Notes under the pieces: generated by a model | Databases searched by the model: none | The model's input: only the letters and a program-made list of their open reading frames with translations | What the model was told of the DNA's origin: nothing | Made by a program: the position numbers and the translations under genes | NCBI GenBank assembly: GCA_031291445.1 | Contig: JARLJA010000096.1 | Span: 149,371-213,370 of the forward strand | Length of the DNA: 64,000 bases | From: Xanthobacteraceae bacterium | GTDB taxonomy: Bacteria > Pseudomonadota > Alphaproteobacteria > Rhizobiales > Xanthobacteraceae | Direction of reading: 5' to 3' | Part shown: positions 36,146 through 44,185 of the stretch, piece after piece | Layout: every line of letters starts with the position of its first letter | How positions within the stretch are numbered: the stretch's first letter is position 1

Positions 36146-37312
36146 TCACCGCGTCGGCCATTCCCAGCGCGGCCGGTCGATCAGCTTGGCGTCGGCGACC
36201 GAGGTCTCACCGAATTCCTTGCGCAGCTCGATGAAACGGGCGTCGCGTCCCTTGCGCAGCGCTTCGACCAGGCGTCCGCTGTGCGACACCACGATCACTT
36301 GCGAGCGCCTGGCCGCGCCCTCGATCAAGCGGGCGAGCGCCGGAATCAGGTCGGGATGCAGGCTGGTCTCCGGTTCGTTGAGCACCATCAGTCCCGGCGG
36401 TCGTGGCGTCAGCAGGGCGGCCGTCAGCAGCAGGTAGCGGATCGTGCCGTCGGACAGTTCGGCGGCCTTGAGCGGCCGCAGCAGGCCGTTCTGGCGCATG
36501 ACGACCTCGAACCTGCCGGCGTGGGTGTCGACGCCGACGCTCGATCCGGGAAATGCGTCCTCGATCGCGGCGTCGAGGCCGACGTCGTCGCCGATCTCGC
36601 GGATGGTCTGCAGCGCGGCGCCGAGATCGGTGCCGTCGTCGTCGAGCACGGGCGTATAGGTCCCCAGCTGCGGCTGGCGGCAGGGGGCCGCGGCATCGGT
36701 GCGGAAGTGGTCGTAGAAGCGCCAGGAGCGGATCATCTCGCGCACCGTGATCATCTCGGGCGCGCTGCGGGGATCGGAAAACTCGGTCATCATGCTCTCG
36801 AAGCCTGACAACTGGTTCGAAACGGTTTCCCAGGCGCCGCTTTCGCTGACGGCGCGCAGCAGCGGCCCCCGCCGATCGATCATCAGCGACGCCGGCCGCA
36901 ACACCGGGCCGGACCAGATCACCTCGCGCTTGATTTCGGGATCCAGCGAGAATGACGAACTGCCGCCGCCGGACGGATAGCCGAGGTCGATGGCATAGCC
37001 GAAGTCGTCGGCGTTGAAGCCGAGCCGCAGCTGCTGCGCCTCGCTGCGCACCGTGCCTTGGACGGGATGCTTGCCCGAGCGCATCGCCGCGCCGATCTTT
37101 TCCGGCCCGGCCCAGAAGGTCGACGGCAGGCCGCCTTCGCGGGCCAGCGAGTTCACCAGGTTGCCGCGCGCGGTGTCGGCGAGCAGGCGCAGCGCGCGAT
37201 ACATGCTCGACTTGCCGCTGCCGTTGGGGCCGGTGACCACGGTGAGCGGTGCCAGCGGCACCACCAGGTTTCTGATCGAGCGATAGTCCGAGACGGCGAG
37301 GGTCTGCAACAT
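36146..37312 (-). CDS. AAA family ATPase (RecF/OLD-like, no accessory domain)
   Basis: The 388-residue protein starts MLQTLAVSDYRSIRNLVVPL, then has Walker A VVTGPNGSGKSSMYRAL (about 29-45), an ABC-like signature AELSDGTIRYLLL, Walker B GLMVLNEPETSLHPDLIPAL and the switch histidine in VIVVSHSGRLVEAL. The order is that of the AAA_21/SMC-like group in which the two half-sites flank an insertion. Many members are poorly characterised; some belong to DNA repair or defence. There is no nuclease partner or toxin gene next to it, so a defence role is not supported. The frame's upstream extension is an artefact; ATG 37312 fits. Confidence 0.85.
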   Translation of the reverse strand: MLQTLAVSDYRSIRNLVVPLAPLTVVTGPNGSGKSSMYRALRLLADTARGNLVNSLAREGGLPSTFWAGPEKIGAAMRSGKHPVQGTVRSEAQQLRLGFNADDFGYAIDLGYPSGGGSSSFSLDPEIKREVIWSGPVLRPASLMIDRRGPLLRAVSESGAWETVSNQLSGFESMMTEFSDPRSAPEMITVREMIRSWRFYDHFRTDAAAPCRQPQLGTYTPVLDDDGTDLGAALQTIREIGDDVGLDAAIEDAFPGSSVGVDTHAGRFEVVMRQNGLLRPLKAAELSDGTIRYLLLTAALLTPRPPGLMVLNEPETSLHPDLIPALARLIEGAARRSQVIVVSHSGRLVEALRKGRDARFIELRKEFGETSVADAKLIDRPRWEWPTR

Positions 37313-37515
37313 GGGACTGAACTCTTCGGCGGGCTGCGGTGGCGTCTTCGTGCTTTGCCGGCGCCTAGGGGGGGGGAGCAGGGGGAAATGACGACTGAAA
37401 TATTGTTCTCTATTTGTTCTAGTAAACCACAGATTGCGGAAAACGCAAGGGCCCGCGGGGGCGGAAGGCGGTCCCGCCGCCGGGGCCGGCAATACGGTGA
37501 TCTGGCGGAAGGCCG

Positions 37516-38367
37516 CTACTGGTCGAACAGGCCGCGGGGCTGATAGGGCCGGCCGTAGGCGTCGACCTGGTTGTATTGCGGCTGCTGGCGGTGCAGGCGA
37601 TAGACCCGCCGTCCGTCGGGCGTGACGAACACGTCGAGCGGGCGGCCGTAGCGGTCGACATAGACCACGTTCTGCTGATCCGGGTCGACGCTGTTTCCGG
37701 CACCGAAGAAGCCGTTGCTCCTGCCGGAGCTGGAGCCGGGCTGCACGCCATCGCCGCCCGGCGCGAGCTGGGTGGGGTCGCCGGCGCCGTCGCCGCGCGC
37801 CATCTGGGTTCGCCCGGTCCCGCGCGACAGCGCAGCCTGGGCCGAGCCGGTCAGGGTGACCGTGGTATTGAGCACGCCCTGCTCCTCGACCAGGGCGTAG
37901 AGCGTCGCGGCGTGCTCGCGCGACAGCCGCACGCAGCCGTGGGACGCGGGCGAGCCGAGGCGCCCGACGGAATCGGTGCCGTGGATCGCGTGCCCGACCT
38001 TGGTGAAGAAGATCGAGTGCGGCATCGGCGCGTCGTCCCACTCCTTGGAGTAGTGGTCGGCTTCCATGCGGAACGCCCGGAACGTGCCGTTCGGCGTCTC
38101 GCGCGACGGCACGCCGCTGGAGACCGGCCAGTTGTAGCGCGCGACCCCGTCGACGGCGACGGTCATCTGCTGGGTGTTCTTGTCGATGGTGATTTCGACG
38201 GCCGCCTGCGCGGCGCCGGCGAAGGCGATGAGCGCAGACCCTAGCCCCACGACGACCAGTTGCCGCAATCGGAAGAGTGAAACGATGCGGTTGAACGACG
38301 AGGGGAAGCCGGGAAATGCAAAGCCGTGAGACGAGGGATCGCGGGGCGATCCGTGATGCGTGCTCAT
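37516..38367 (-). CDS. L,D-transpeptidase (YkuD domain)
   Basis: The 283-residue exported protein has a hydrophobic export segment (LVVVGLGSALIAFAGAAQA) preceded by about 35 hydrophilic residues. The YkuD domain (about 57-175) opens VEITIDKNTQQMTVAVDGVA and has the active-site motif HGTDSVGRLGSPASHGCVRL (catalytic Cys, conserved His). A low-complexity Gly/Ser/Asn linker and a tyrosine-rich C-terminus (DRYGRPLDVFVTPDGRRVY) follow. It forms 3-3 cross-links or attaches proteins to peptidoglycan in the periplasm. The C-terminal repeat-like part could bind the wall. Confidence 0.92.
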   Translation of the reverse strand: MSTHHGSPRDPSSHGFAFPGFPSSFNRIVSLFRLRQLVVVGLGSALIAFAGAAQAAVEITIDKNTQQMTVAVDGVARYNWPVSSGVPSRETPNGTFRAFRMEADHYSKEWDDAPMPHSIFFTKVGHAIHGTDSVGRLGSPASHGCVRLSREHAATLYALVEEQGVLNTTVTLTGSAQAALSRGTGRTQMARGDGAGDPTQLAPGGDGVQPGSSSGRSNGFFGAGNSVDPDQQNVVYVDRYGRPLDVFVTPDGRRVYRLHRQQPQYNQVDAYGRPYQPRGLFDQ

Positions 38368-38558
38368 TCGTTACTCCTTGCGGCCTGTCCGCCGCGGTCT
38401 CTCCCGCCGCCCGACATATAAGCACAAGAGCGAGCGCCGGTTCCAGCGTCATGGCCATGCGGTGGCGTTCTAACCGCTTGGAGTTCAATGCAAAGCGTCT
38501 GGCGACCGGATGCGTTGCGGCCTGTCGCGCGCTGCCGATTGGGCGGCGTGGCGATGAT

Positions 38559-38584
38559 GGAACCATTTGGTTCCGCTCGGCGTT
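38559..38584 (+). promoter_or_regulatory. EcfG-type promoter (GGAAC-N17-CGTT)
   Basis: GGAAC (38559-38563) and CGTT (38581-38584) are spaced by 17 bases, exactly the consensus for the general stress sigma factor EcfG of alphaproteobacteria. It lies 46 bases before the start codon of the small gene at 38631. The -35 box also overlaps a 16-base inverted repeat (GGAACCATTTGGTTCC). Confidence 0.75.
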
Positions 38585-38630
38585 GGATCAATGAGCCATT
38601 CGGCTCGAAACCCATCACCAGGAGCCGCAG

Positions 38631-38930
38631 ATGAAGAATGCTGGAATGACCGCTGTCGCCAGACCGTCGCTCTTTCGTTCGAGTTTCATGATCGCGGCGG
38701 CCGTGCTGGCGGTGCTGTCCGTTCCGCATCTGGCCCGCGCCCAGGGCGTGGTGCGCGGCGCCGAGGAAGGTGCCAATAGCGGCGCCCGCACCGGTGACCG
38801 CGTGGCTGGCCCGGTCGGCGGCGCCGTGGGAGGTGCCGTGGGACTTGGCGTCGGCGGCGTGGTCGGCGGCGTCAACGGCGTGCTGGGAATTCACCCGCAT
38901 CGCCATCACCATCATCGCCATCATTATTGA
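38631..38930 (+). CDS. Small exported Gly/His-rich protein, likely stress-induced
   Basis: The 99-residue product has a signal peptide (SSFMIAAAVLAVLSVPHLARA, cleavage before QGVVRG). A glycine/valine-rich middle (AGPVGGAVGGAVGLGVGGVV) resembles the glycine-zipper repeats of small envelope proteins. The tail HPHRHHHHRHHY could bind metal ions. CAGGAG precedes ATG by 7 bases. The upstream GGAAC-N17-CGTT element predicts control by EcfG. I know no assigned function. Confidence 0.7.
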   Translation: MKNAGMTAVARPSLFRSSFMIAAAVLAVLSVPHLARAQGVVRGAEEGANSGARTGDRVAGPVGGAVGGAVGLGVGGVVGGVNGVLGIHPHRHHHHRHHY

Positions 38931-38993
38931 GCGATTGTTGAGCGGCTGACGCCGCGGCAGAACTGCGCCTGAAACTGATGGTGCGCCACTGCG

Positions 38994-41579
38994 TCAGACC
39001 CGCTCGACGAAGCTGTCGACCACGCGCTTCTCGCCGGCCTTGTCGAAGGCGATGGTCAGCTTGTTGCCGTCGACCTGCGTCACCGCGCCATAGCCGAACT
39101 TCTGATGGAAGACGCGGTCGCCGGCAGTGAAGGCCGAGGCGGTACCGGTGGACTTGGCGATCAATTCACCTTCGATGGTCGTGCCGCGCTTGTTGCGCCA
39201 GGTGCCGAACTCGCCGGGCGCGCCGCGCGGCGCGCCGTCCTCGCGGAAGCCGCCGCCGCGACCGCGCTGGGCCTGGGCGCGCTGCCATCCCGGCGTGGTA
39301 TAGGTCGAGCCGTAGGCCTCCATGGCGTCGAAGCGCGAGGCGCCGTAGCCGCCGGCGCCGCCCCAGCCGCCGCCGCCCTTGCTCTCGGTGATCTCGACGT
39401 GCTGCGCCGGCAGTTCGTCGAGGAAGCGTGAGGGGATGGTGGTCGTCCAGGAGCCGTGAATGCGGCGGTTGGTGGCGAAGTAGATCTTGGCGCGGCGGCG
39501 CGCGCGGGTCAGCCCGACATGAGCGAGCCGGCGCTCCTCCTCGAGCCCGGCGCGGCCCTGGTCGTCGAGCGCGCGCTGGTGCGGAAACAGGCCTTCCTCC
39601 CAGCCGGGCAGGAATACGGTGTCGAATTCGAGCCCCTTGGCCGAGTGCAGCGTCATCACCGACACCGCGTCCTCCTCCGGGCCGCCATCGCGGTCCATGA
39701 CCAGCGAGATGTGCTCGAGGAAGCCCGCGAGGTTCTCGAACTCCTCCATCGAGCGCACCAGTTCCTTGAGGTTCTCCAGCCGGCCGGCGGCGTCGGCGGA
39801 GCGGTCCTTCTGCCACATCTCGGTGTAGCCGCTCTCGTCCAGCACCATCTCGGCCAGTTCGGTGTGCGGGATCGCCTCGCTGCGCGTGCGCCAGCGGTCG
39901 AAGCTCTCGATCAGGTCGCGCAACGCTCCGCGCGGCTTGGGCTTCAATTCGTCGGTCGCGATCACGGTGCGGGCGGCCTCGAACAGCGGCGTGCGGCCCT
40001 TGCGCGCGATGTCGTGCAGCAGCTGCACGGTGGCGTCGCCGAGCCCGCGCTTGGGCACGTTGACGATCCGCTCGAAGGCGAGGTCGTCGGCGGGCGAACT
40101 GATCACCCGCAGATAGGCCAGCGCGTCGCGGATTTCGGCGCGTTCGTAGAACCGCGGGCCGCCGATCACGCGGTAGGGCAGCCCGAGCGTGACGAAGCGG
40201 TCCTCGAACTCGCGCATCTGGAACGAGGCGCGCACCAGGATCGCGATCTGGTTGAGCGGATGCGCCTTGCGCTGCAGCTCCTCGATCTCCTCGCCGATGC
40301 CGCGCGCCTCCTCCTCGGAGTCCCAGGCGCCGGTGACCGTCACCTTCTCGCCGTCCTCGTCCTCGGTGCGCAGCGTCTTTCCGAGCCTGCCCTCGTTGTG
40401 GGCGATCAGGTGGGAGGCGGCCGCCAGGATATGGCCGGTGGAGCGGTAGTTGCGCTCGAGCCGGATCACCTTGGCGCCGGGAAAATCATGGTCGAAGCGC
40501 AGGATGTTGTCGACCTCGGCGCCGCGCCAGCCATAGATCGACTGGTCGTCGTCGCCGACGCAGCAAATGTTCTTCGGCGCGGTCTGCTGCACCGGTGCGA
40601 CCGTGGCTGCCGTGGCCTCGCCCTTCGAGACGCGCGGCGTGCGGCCGCGCTCCTCAGGGTGAGGATCGGAGGTCTCGATTTCGGAGCCTTGTCCGGGAGT
40701 GACCTGAAGCATCGCCCGGCCCTCGGCTTCATCCTGAGGAGCGCCGCGCATGGATCCCGACGAGGAGCCGCTCTGCGACAACAGTCGCAGCCACAGGTAC
40801 TGCGCGACGTTGGTGTCCTGGTATTCATCGACCAGGATGAACTTGAAGCGCTGCTGGTACTGCCGCAGCACGTCGGGATGCTCGCGGAACAGGCGGATGT
40901 TTTCCAGCAGCAGGTCGCCGAAATCGGCGGCGTTGAGGATCTTGAGCCGCTCCTGGTAGGTCGCATAGAGCTTGCCGCCGCGACCGTTGGCGAAGGCCGC
41001 GGCCTCGCCGGCCGGGACCTGGGACGGCGACAGTCCGCGGTTCTTCCAGCCGTCGATCAGCGACGCCAGCATGCGCGCGGGCCAGCGCTTGTCGTCGATG
41101 TTGTCGGCCTGCAGCAGCTGCTTGAGCAGACGGACCTGGTCGTCGACGTCGAGCACGGTGAAGTTCGATTTCAATCCCACCAGCTCGGCGTGAAAGCGCA
41201 GGATGCGGCCGCCGATCGAATGGAACGTGCCGAGCCACGGCATGCCCTCCACCGCCTGGCCCAGCATCTGGCCGAGCCGGTGCTTCATCTCGCGGGCGGC
41301 CTTGTTGGTGAAGGTGACCGACAGGATCTCTCCCGGCCGGGCGCGGCCGAGCGTCAGGATGTGGGCGATGCGGGTGGTCAGCACGCGGGTCTTGCCCGTG
41401 CCGGCGCCCGCCAGCACCAGGACCGGACCGTCGAGCGTTTCAACCGCCGCGCGCTGCTCGGGGTTGAGACCCGCGAGGTACGGCGGCCCGGCCGCGGCGC
41501 GGGCGCGCGCGGCGATGCCGCCGGCGGCCGGCTGATGGGCGGGCAGCTCGGCGGGGCTGCGGGAGAGTGGCTCGGTCAT
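38994..41579 (-). CDS. UvrD/PcrA-type ATP-dependent DNA helicase with repeat-derived insertion
   Basis: An 861-residue superfamily 1A helicase for DNA repair and fork maintenance. Motifs in order: Q region LNPEQRAAVETLDGPVLVLA, Walker A AGAGTGKTRVLTTRI, Ia LSVTFTNKAAREMKHRLG, II ILVDEYQDTN, III GDDDQSIYGWRGA, IV LERNYRST, V VMTLHSAKGLEFDTVFLPG and VI RRLAHVGLTRARRR. A C-terminal Tudor-like end (GDRVFHQKFGYGAVTQVDG) is as in PcrA. Between motifs II and III the family normally has a short loop, but here about 65 residues (268-335) are inserted, including GAPQDEAEGRA and DPHPEERGRTPRVSKGEA. These match translated interspersed repeats. All motifs remain in frame, so the enzyme is probably active. 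Confidence 0.93.
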   Translation of the reverse strand: MTEPLSRSPAELPAHQPAAGGIAARARAAAGPPYLAGLNPEQRAAVETLDGPVLVLAGAGTGKTRVLTTRIAHILTLGRARPGEILSVTFTNKAAREMKHRLGQMLGQAVEGMPWLGTFHSIGGRILRFHAELVGLKSNFTVLDVDDQVRLLKQLLQADNIDDKRWPARMLASLIDGWKNRGLSPSQVPAGEAAAFANGRGGKLYATYQERLKILNAADFGDLLLENIRLFREHPDVLRQYQQRFKFILVDEYQDTNVAQYLWLRLLSQSGSSSGSMRGAPQDEAEGRAMLQVTPGQGSEIETSDPHPEERGRTPRVSKGEATAATVAPVQQTAPKNICCVGDDDQSIYGWRGAEVDNILRFDHDFPGAKVIRLERNYRSTGHILAAASHLIAHNEGRLGKTLRTEDEDGEKVTVTGAWDSEEEARGIGEEIEELQRKAHPLNQIAILVRASFQMREFEDRFVTLGLPYRVIGGPRFYERAEIRDALAYLRVISSPADDLAFERIVNVPKRGLGDATVQLLHDIARKGRTPLFEAARTVIATDELKPKPRGALRDLIESFDRWRTRSEAIPHTELAEMVLDESGYTEMWQKDRSADAAGRLENLKELVRSMEEFENLAGFLEHISLVMDRDGGPEEDAVSVMTLHSAKGLEFDTVFLPGWEEGLFPHQRALDDQGRAGLEEERRLAHVGLTRARRRAKIYFATNRRIHGSWTTTIPSRFLDELPAQHVEITESKGGGGWGGAGGYGASRFDAMEAYGSTYTTPGWQRAQAQRGRGGGFREDGAPRGAPGEFGTWRNKRGTTIEGELIAKSTGTASAFTAGDRVFHQKFGYGAVTQVDGNKLTIAFDKAGEKRVVDSFVERV
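40621..40745. repeat. Interspersed repeat segments inside the helicase gene
   Basis: Bases 40621-40665 (CCCTTCGAGACGCGCGGC ... GCTCCTCAGGGTGAGG) and 40728-40745 (TTCATCCTGAGGAGCGCC) are inversely related: the CTCACCCTGAGGAGC reverse complement of the first matches TTCATCCTGAGGAGC of the second. The sequence style (CCTTCGAGACGCGC / CCTGAGGAGCGC) is that of intergenic palindromic repeats common in Bradyrhizobium and Rhodopseudomonas genomes. Here it is read through in frame. The family match is from memory. Confidence 0.6.
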
Positions 41580-41906
41580 GCGAATCGTCTTTACGCGAGG
41601 ATGACACCGTTGGGCCGGGCGAGCCAGAATGGCGGTCCCGGCACGGTGTCTGGCCGCGGGGCGACCGTATGGGCGGTCATGATCAGGGCGCGCCAGCGTT
41701 CCCTGGGAGGCCTACATATAGTCATCCCGGCCCGTCTGGCACGGCTTTTCGACCAGTTTTCCCTCCCGGCGCGGGCCGATCGGCGGGATCGGGCGGGGCG
41801 GAGCGGGTTTGAGGGCCGCCCTTGTGTTGCGGCCGGGCCGCGGGCAATGGTCGGAGCCGGCTACGGGCGAAGCTGCTATCGACCCCTGTCCGCCCCGGAT
41901 CAACGG
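41580..41906. other. 327-base gap before the DUF2254 gene
   Basis: No gene or clear signal is seen. A long open frame on the plus strand crosses it from 39456 and joins the DUF2254 gene, but upstream of 41907 it only mirrors the helicase gene and carries no recognisable protein. Confidence 0.4.
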
Positions 41907-43226
41907 ATGTTTGAACGCCTTCCCGTCCTGATGAGAGCCGCGATGTATACGCTGCGCGGCGGGTTTCTGGTGCGTCCGTTCGCCATCGCCATCGTCCTCG
42001 GCACCGCCGGGGCCGTGCTGTCGGCCCTGGAAGAAACGGTGCCGTCGCTCAGTGCCTGGATTCCCGACGTGCTGTTTCCGTCGCACCAGGACCCCGCGGT
42101 GGCGCAGGTCATCCTCGCCAGCATCGCGACCTCGATCATGACGGTGGTGTCGATCGTCTTCGCCATTCTGCTGATGACGCTGACGCTGGCGTCGACCCAG
42201 TTCTCGCCGCGCATCCTGGTCAGCTTCGTGCGCGATCGTGCCACCCAGTGGACGCTCGGGGTCTTTCTCGGCACCTTCTCCTACTGCATGGCGGCGTTGC
42301 CCGCGGCGCGGGCGTTGCCGCACCCGTTCGCTCCGGTGGTCACCGTCACCGGCGCGATGGTGCTGGCGCTGGTCTGCGTCGGCTGGCTGATCTATTTCAT
42401 CAACCACATTTCGCGCTCGATCAGCGTCAACCACATCGTCGACCGCATTGCGCGCGAGACCGAACTGGTGATCGCCGAGCTCATGCCCGACCCGCGCGGG
42501 GCGTTTCCGCCGTTCGATCGTGCGGAGGAGTTTCCTGCCGAGGACGGTACGGCCATTCTCAATCGGCAGTCGGGCTATCTACGCTACGTGAATGTCGCCC
42601 GCCTGGTCGCCCTGGCCAAGGCCTATCGCGTCTGCGTGTCGATCGAGCGCCGGGTCGGCCAGTTCGTTCCCGCGGGCGTTCCGCTGCTGCGGGTGTCCAG
42701 GGCGGATCGCCTGCCGGTCGATGGCGCGGATCATCTGGTGGCGGCCTTCGATATCGGTCCGATGCGCACCCTGCAGCAGGATATCGAGTTCGGGATCATC
42801 CAGATCGTCGACATCGCGCTGCGGGCGATGTCACCGGCGGTCAACGACCCCAGCACCGCGATCAGCTGCGTGGATCAGCTCAGCCGCATCCTGATCCTGT
42901 GGACGAGCCGCATGCCGCCGCCCTCGCACCACTTCGCTCCGCCCCACGTCCTGCGGGTGGTGATTCCATGGATGAGCTTCGATGGCCTGCTCGACACGGC
43001 GTTCGAGCAGATCAGGCACTATGGCGCAGCCGACGTCGCGGTCAGCCTGAGACTGCTGCGCGCTTACCAGGACATCGCCGGCGCCACGCCGATCGCCGAT
43101 TACCGTGAGCGGATTCTCGACCACGCCCGGCGCGTGCCGGAGGGATGCGACCGCCTGCCGGATCATGACCTGGCGCGGCTGCGGCAGCGGCTTGCCACCG
43201 TGGAGGCGATGGTGCTCGGCGTGTAA
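41907..43226 (+). CDS. DUF2254 family membrane protein
   Basis: The 439-residue protein has four N-terminal membrane helices. Helix 1 is FLVRPFAIAIVLGTAGAVLS; helix 2 is followed by TLASTQFSPRILVSFVRDR, a conserved DUF2254 segment; then come VFLGTFSYCMAALPAA and MVLALVCVGWLIYFINHISR. The cytoplasmic C-terminal half carries GYLRYVNVARLVALA and AMSPAVNDPSTAISCVDQL, also typical of the family. Function is unknown. The PAVNDP motif is nearly invariant in the family and may mark a binding site. ATG 41907 is chosen; the reading frame is open far upstream without a real protein. Confidence 0.85.
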   Translation: MFERLPVLMRAAMYTLRGGFLVRPFAIAIVLGTAGAVLSALEETVPSLSAWIPDVLFPSHQDPAVAQVILASIATSIMTVVSIVFAILLMTLTLASTQFSPRILVSFVRDRATQWTLGVFLGTFSYCMAALPAARALPHPFAPVVTVTGAMVLALVCVGWLIYFINHISRSISVNHIVDRIARETELVIAELMPDPRGAFPPFDRAEEFPAEDGTAILNRQSGYLRYVNVARLVALAKAYRVCVSIERRVGQFVPAGVPLLRVSRADRLPVDGADHLVAAFDIGPMRTLQQDIEFGIIQIVDIALRAMSPAVNDPSTAISCVDQLSRILILWTSRMPPPSHHFAPPHVLRVVIPWMSFDGLLDTAFEQIRHYGAADVAVSLRLLRAYQDIAGATPIADYRERILDHARRVPEGCDRLPDHDLARLRQRLATVEAMVLGV

Positions 43227-43337
43227 GCCGGCCTCTGCCCGGCTTCCGTGGTGAACCGGCCGGAGTTCAATGTGGGCGACGCCGCCTTCGTTCCCGAAGC
43301 GTGGGCGGCGTGGCGAGTGCGTCAATCGCGACATTCG

Positions 43338-43362
43338 GGAACCAGCGGCGGATCCGCCCGTT
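43338..43362 (+). promoter_or_regulatory. EcfG-type promoter (GGAAC-N16-CGTT)
   Basis: GGAAC (43338-43342) and CGTT (43359-43362) are 16 bases apart, matching the EcfG consensus. The element ends 45 bases before the ATG of the DUF1328 gene, a good distance for a short leader. Confidence 0.75.
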
Positions 43363-43407
43363 GACCACGACCACGGCGCGCCACGCGCCGGTCTTGAGGA
43401 CTCGGCC

Positions 43408-43629
43408 ATGCTCGGATTGATTGCAACGCTTCTGGTGGTTGCGATGATTGCGGGAGTGCTCGGCTTCGGCGGGCTTGCGGGAGCCGCCGTCGAGCTCAGC
43501 AAGATGATCTTTTCGGTGGCGATCGTGCTGTTCCTGATCACCGCCCTCGTCAGCCTGGTGCGGGGCCGCACGGCCGTGCGGCGCAAGCACCCGGTGATGG
43601 TCTCCGGCGACGACGACCGCCGGTCGTGA
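43408..43629 (+). CDS. DUF1328 (YtjA-type) small membrane protein
   Basis: The 73-residue protein has two membrane helices. The DUF1328 hallmark TLLVVAMIAGVLGFGGLAG is followed by AVELSKMIFSVAIVLFLITA and a basic tail. DUF1328 proteins are short, found in many proteobacteria, often induced by stress or stationary phase, and without known biochemical role. GAGGA precedes ATG 43408. Longer upstream in-frame starts overlap the putative promoter and are rejected. The EcfG-type element upstream supports stress control. Confidence 0.88.
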   Translation: MLGLIATLLVVAMIAGVLGFGGLAGAAVELSKMIFSVAIVLFLITALVSLVRGRTAVRRKHPVMVSGDDDRRS

Positions 43630-43641
43630 CGTGCGCCGCCC

Positions 43642-44133
43642 CTAATGCGCGACCCCATGGTTGCGCAGCACGGTCTGGATGCTGTCCTGGAGTTCGGACT
43701 GCATCGGACCCATCATCGGCATCAGCGCCTTGGTGGTATATTCACCCATGACCTTCGGGACCTCGGTCAGCACCTTGCTCCCGAGCGGCGTCTTGTAGAA
43801 CGCCAGCAGCTGGCGCAGCTCGTCTGCGGTGAAGTGCTGGGCGTAGATGTCGGGCGCGACCTTGAGCGACTGGGTGACGTATTTCCGCGTGATCCGATCG
43901 AACTCGGCGCGAAGGTCGGCAAGCGTCTTGTCGTCGATCGACTTGGGCAAGGCGGCCTGAATGCCCGGCCACATCGCGGTCGAGATCTTCGCGAAGGTGT
44001 CGTCGAGCATCCGGCCCATGGTGAAATCGACCAGTTCCCGTGCCGCGGCGTGGGCCGCGTCGTCGGCTCTCGCCGGCGCCCAGGCGACGAGCAGCGCGAA
44101 GATCGAGAGTCCGACTGCCCGGGTGATCTTCAT
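43642..44133 (-). CDS. DUF2059 domain protein, exported
   Basis: The 163-residue protein has a signal peptide (MKITRAVGLSIFALLVAWAP, cleavage after ARA) and a helical DUF2059 domain: AAARELVDFTMGRMLDDTF, then the conserved HFTADELRQLLAFYKTPLGSKVL near residues 107-129 and EYTTKALMP. Function is unknown; the family is periplasmic. ATG 44133 sets the signal peptide at the start. A strong hairpin lies just upstream (44149-44177), between this gene and the one before it on the same strand. Confidence 0.82.
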   Translation of the reverse strand: MKITRAVGLSIFALLVAWAPARADDAAHAAARELVDFTMGRMLDDTFAKISTAMWPGIQAALPKSIDDKTLADLRAEFDRITRKYVTQSLKVAPDIYAQHFTADELRQLLAFYKTPLGSKVLTEVPKVMGEYTTKALMPMMGPMQSELQDSIQTVLRNHGVAH

Positions 44134-44148
44134 GGTTGTTTCCGGCGC

Positions 44149-44177
44149 CGGCTGCCGCGGCACGACCGCGGCAGCCG
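44149..44177 (-). other. Strong intercistronic hairpin
   Basis: Arms CGGCTGCCGCGG and CCGCGGCAGCCG (12 bp, perfect) enclose a five-base loop CACGA. There is no T-run on either side, so it is not a classic terminator. It begins 15 bases before the DUF2059 start codon and could stabilise or separate the two transcripts. Confidence 0.5.
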
Positions 44178-44185
44178 TGCGGGTG

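Noticed and set aside
36146..37312. AAA ATPase as part of an anti-phage defence system
   Set aside because: No nuclease, toxin or other defence gene is adjacent, and neighbours are housekeeping genes. The domain alone does not support the claim.
39456..41906. Long plus-strand open frame opposite the helicase, continuous with the DUF2254 gene
   Set aside because: No recognisable protein appears before 41907, and the helicase motifs on the other strand are complete.
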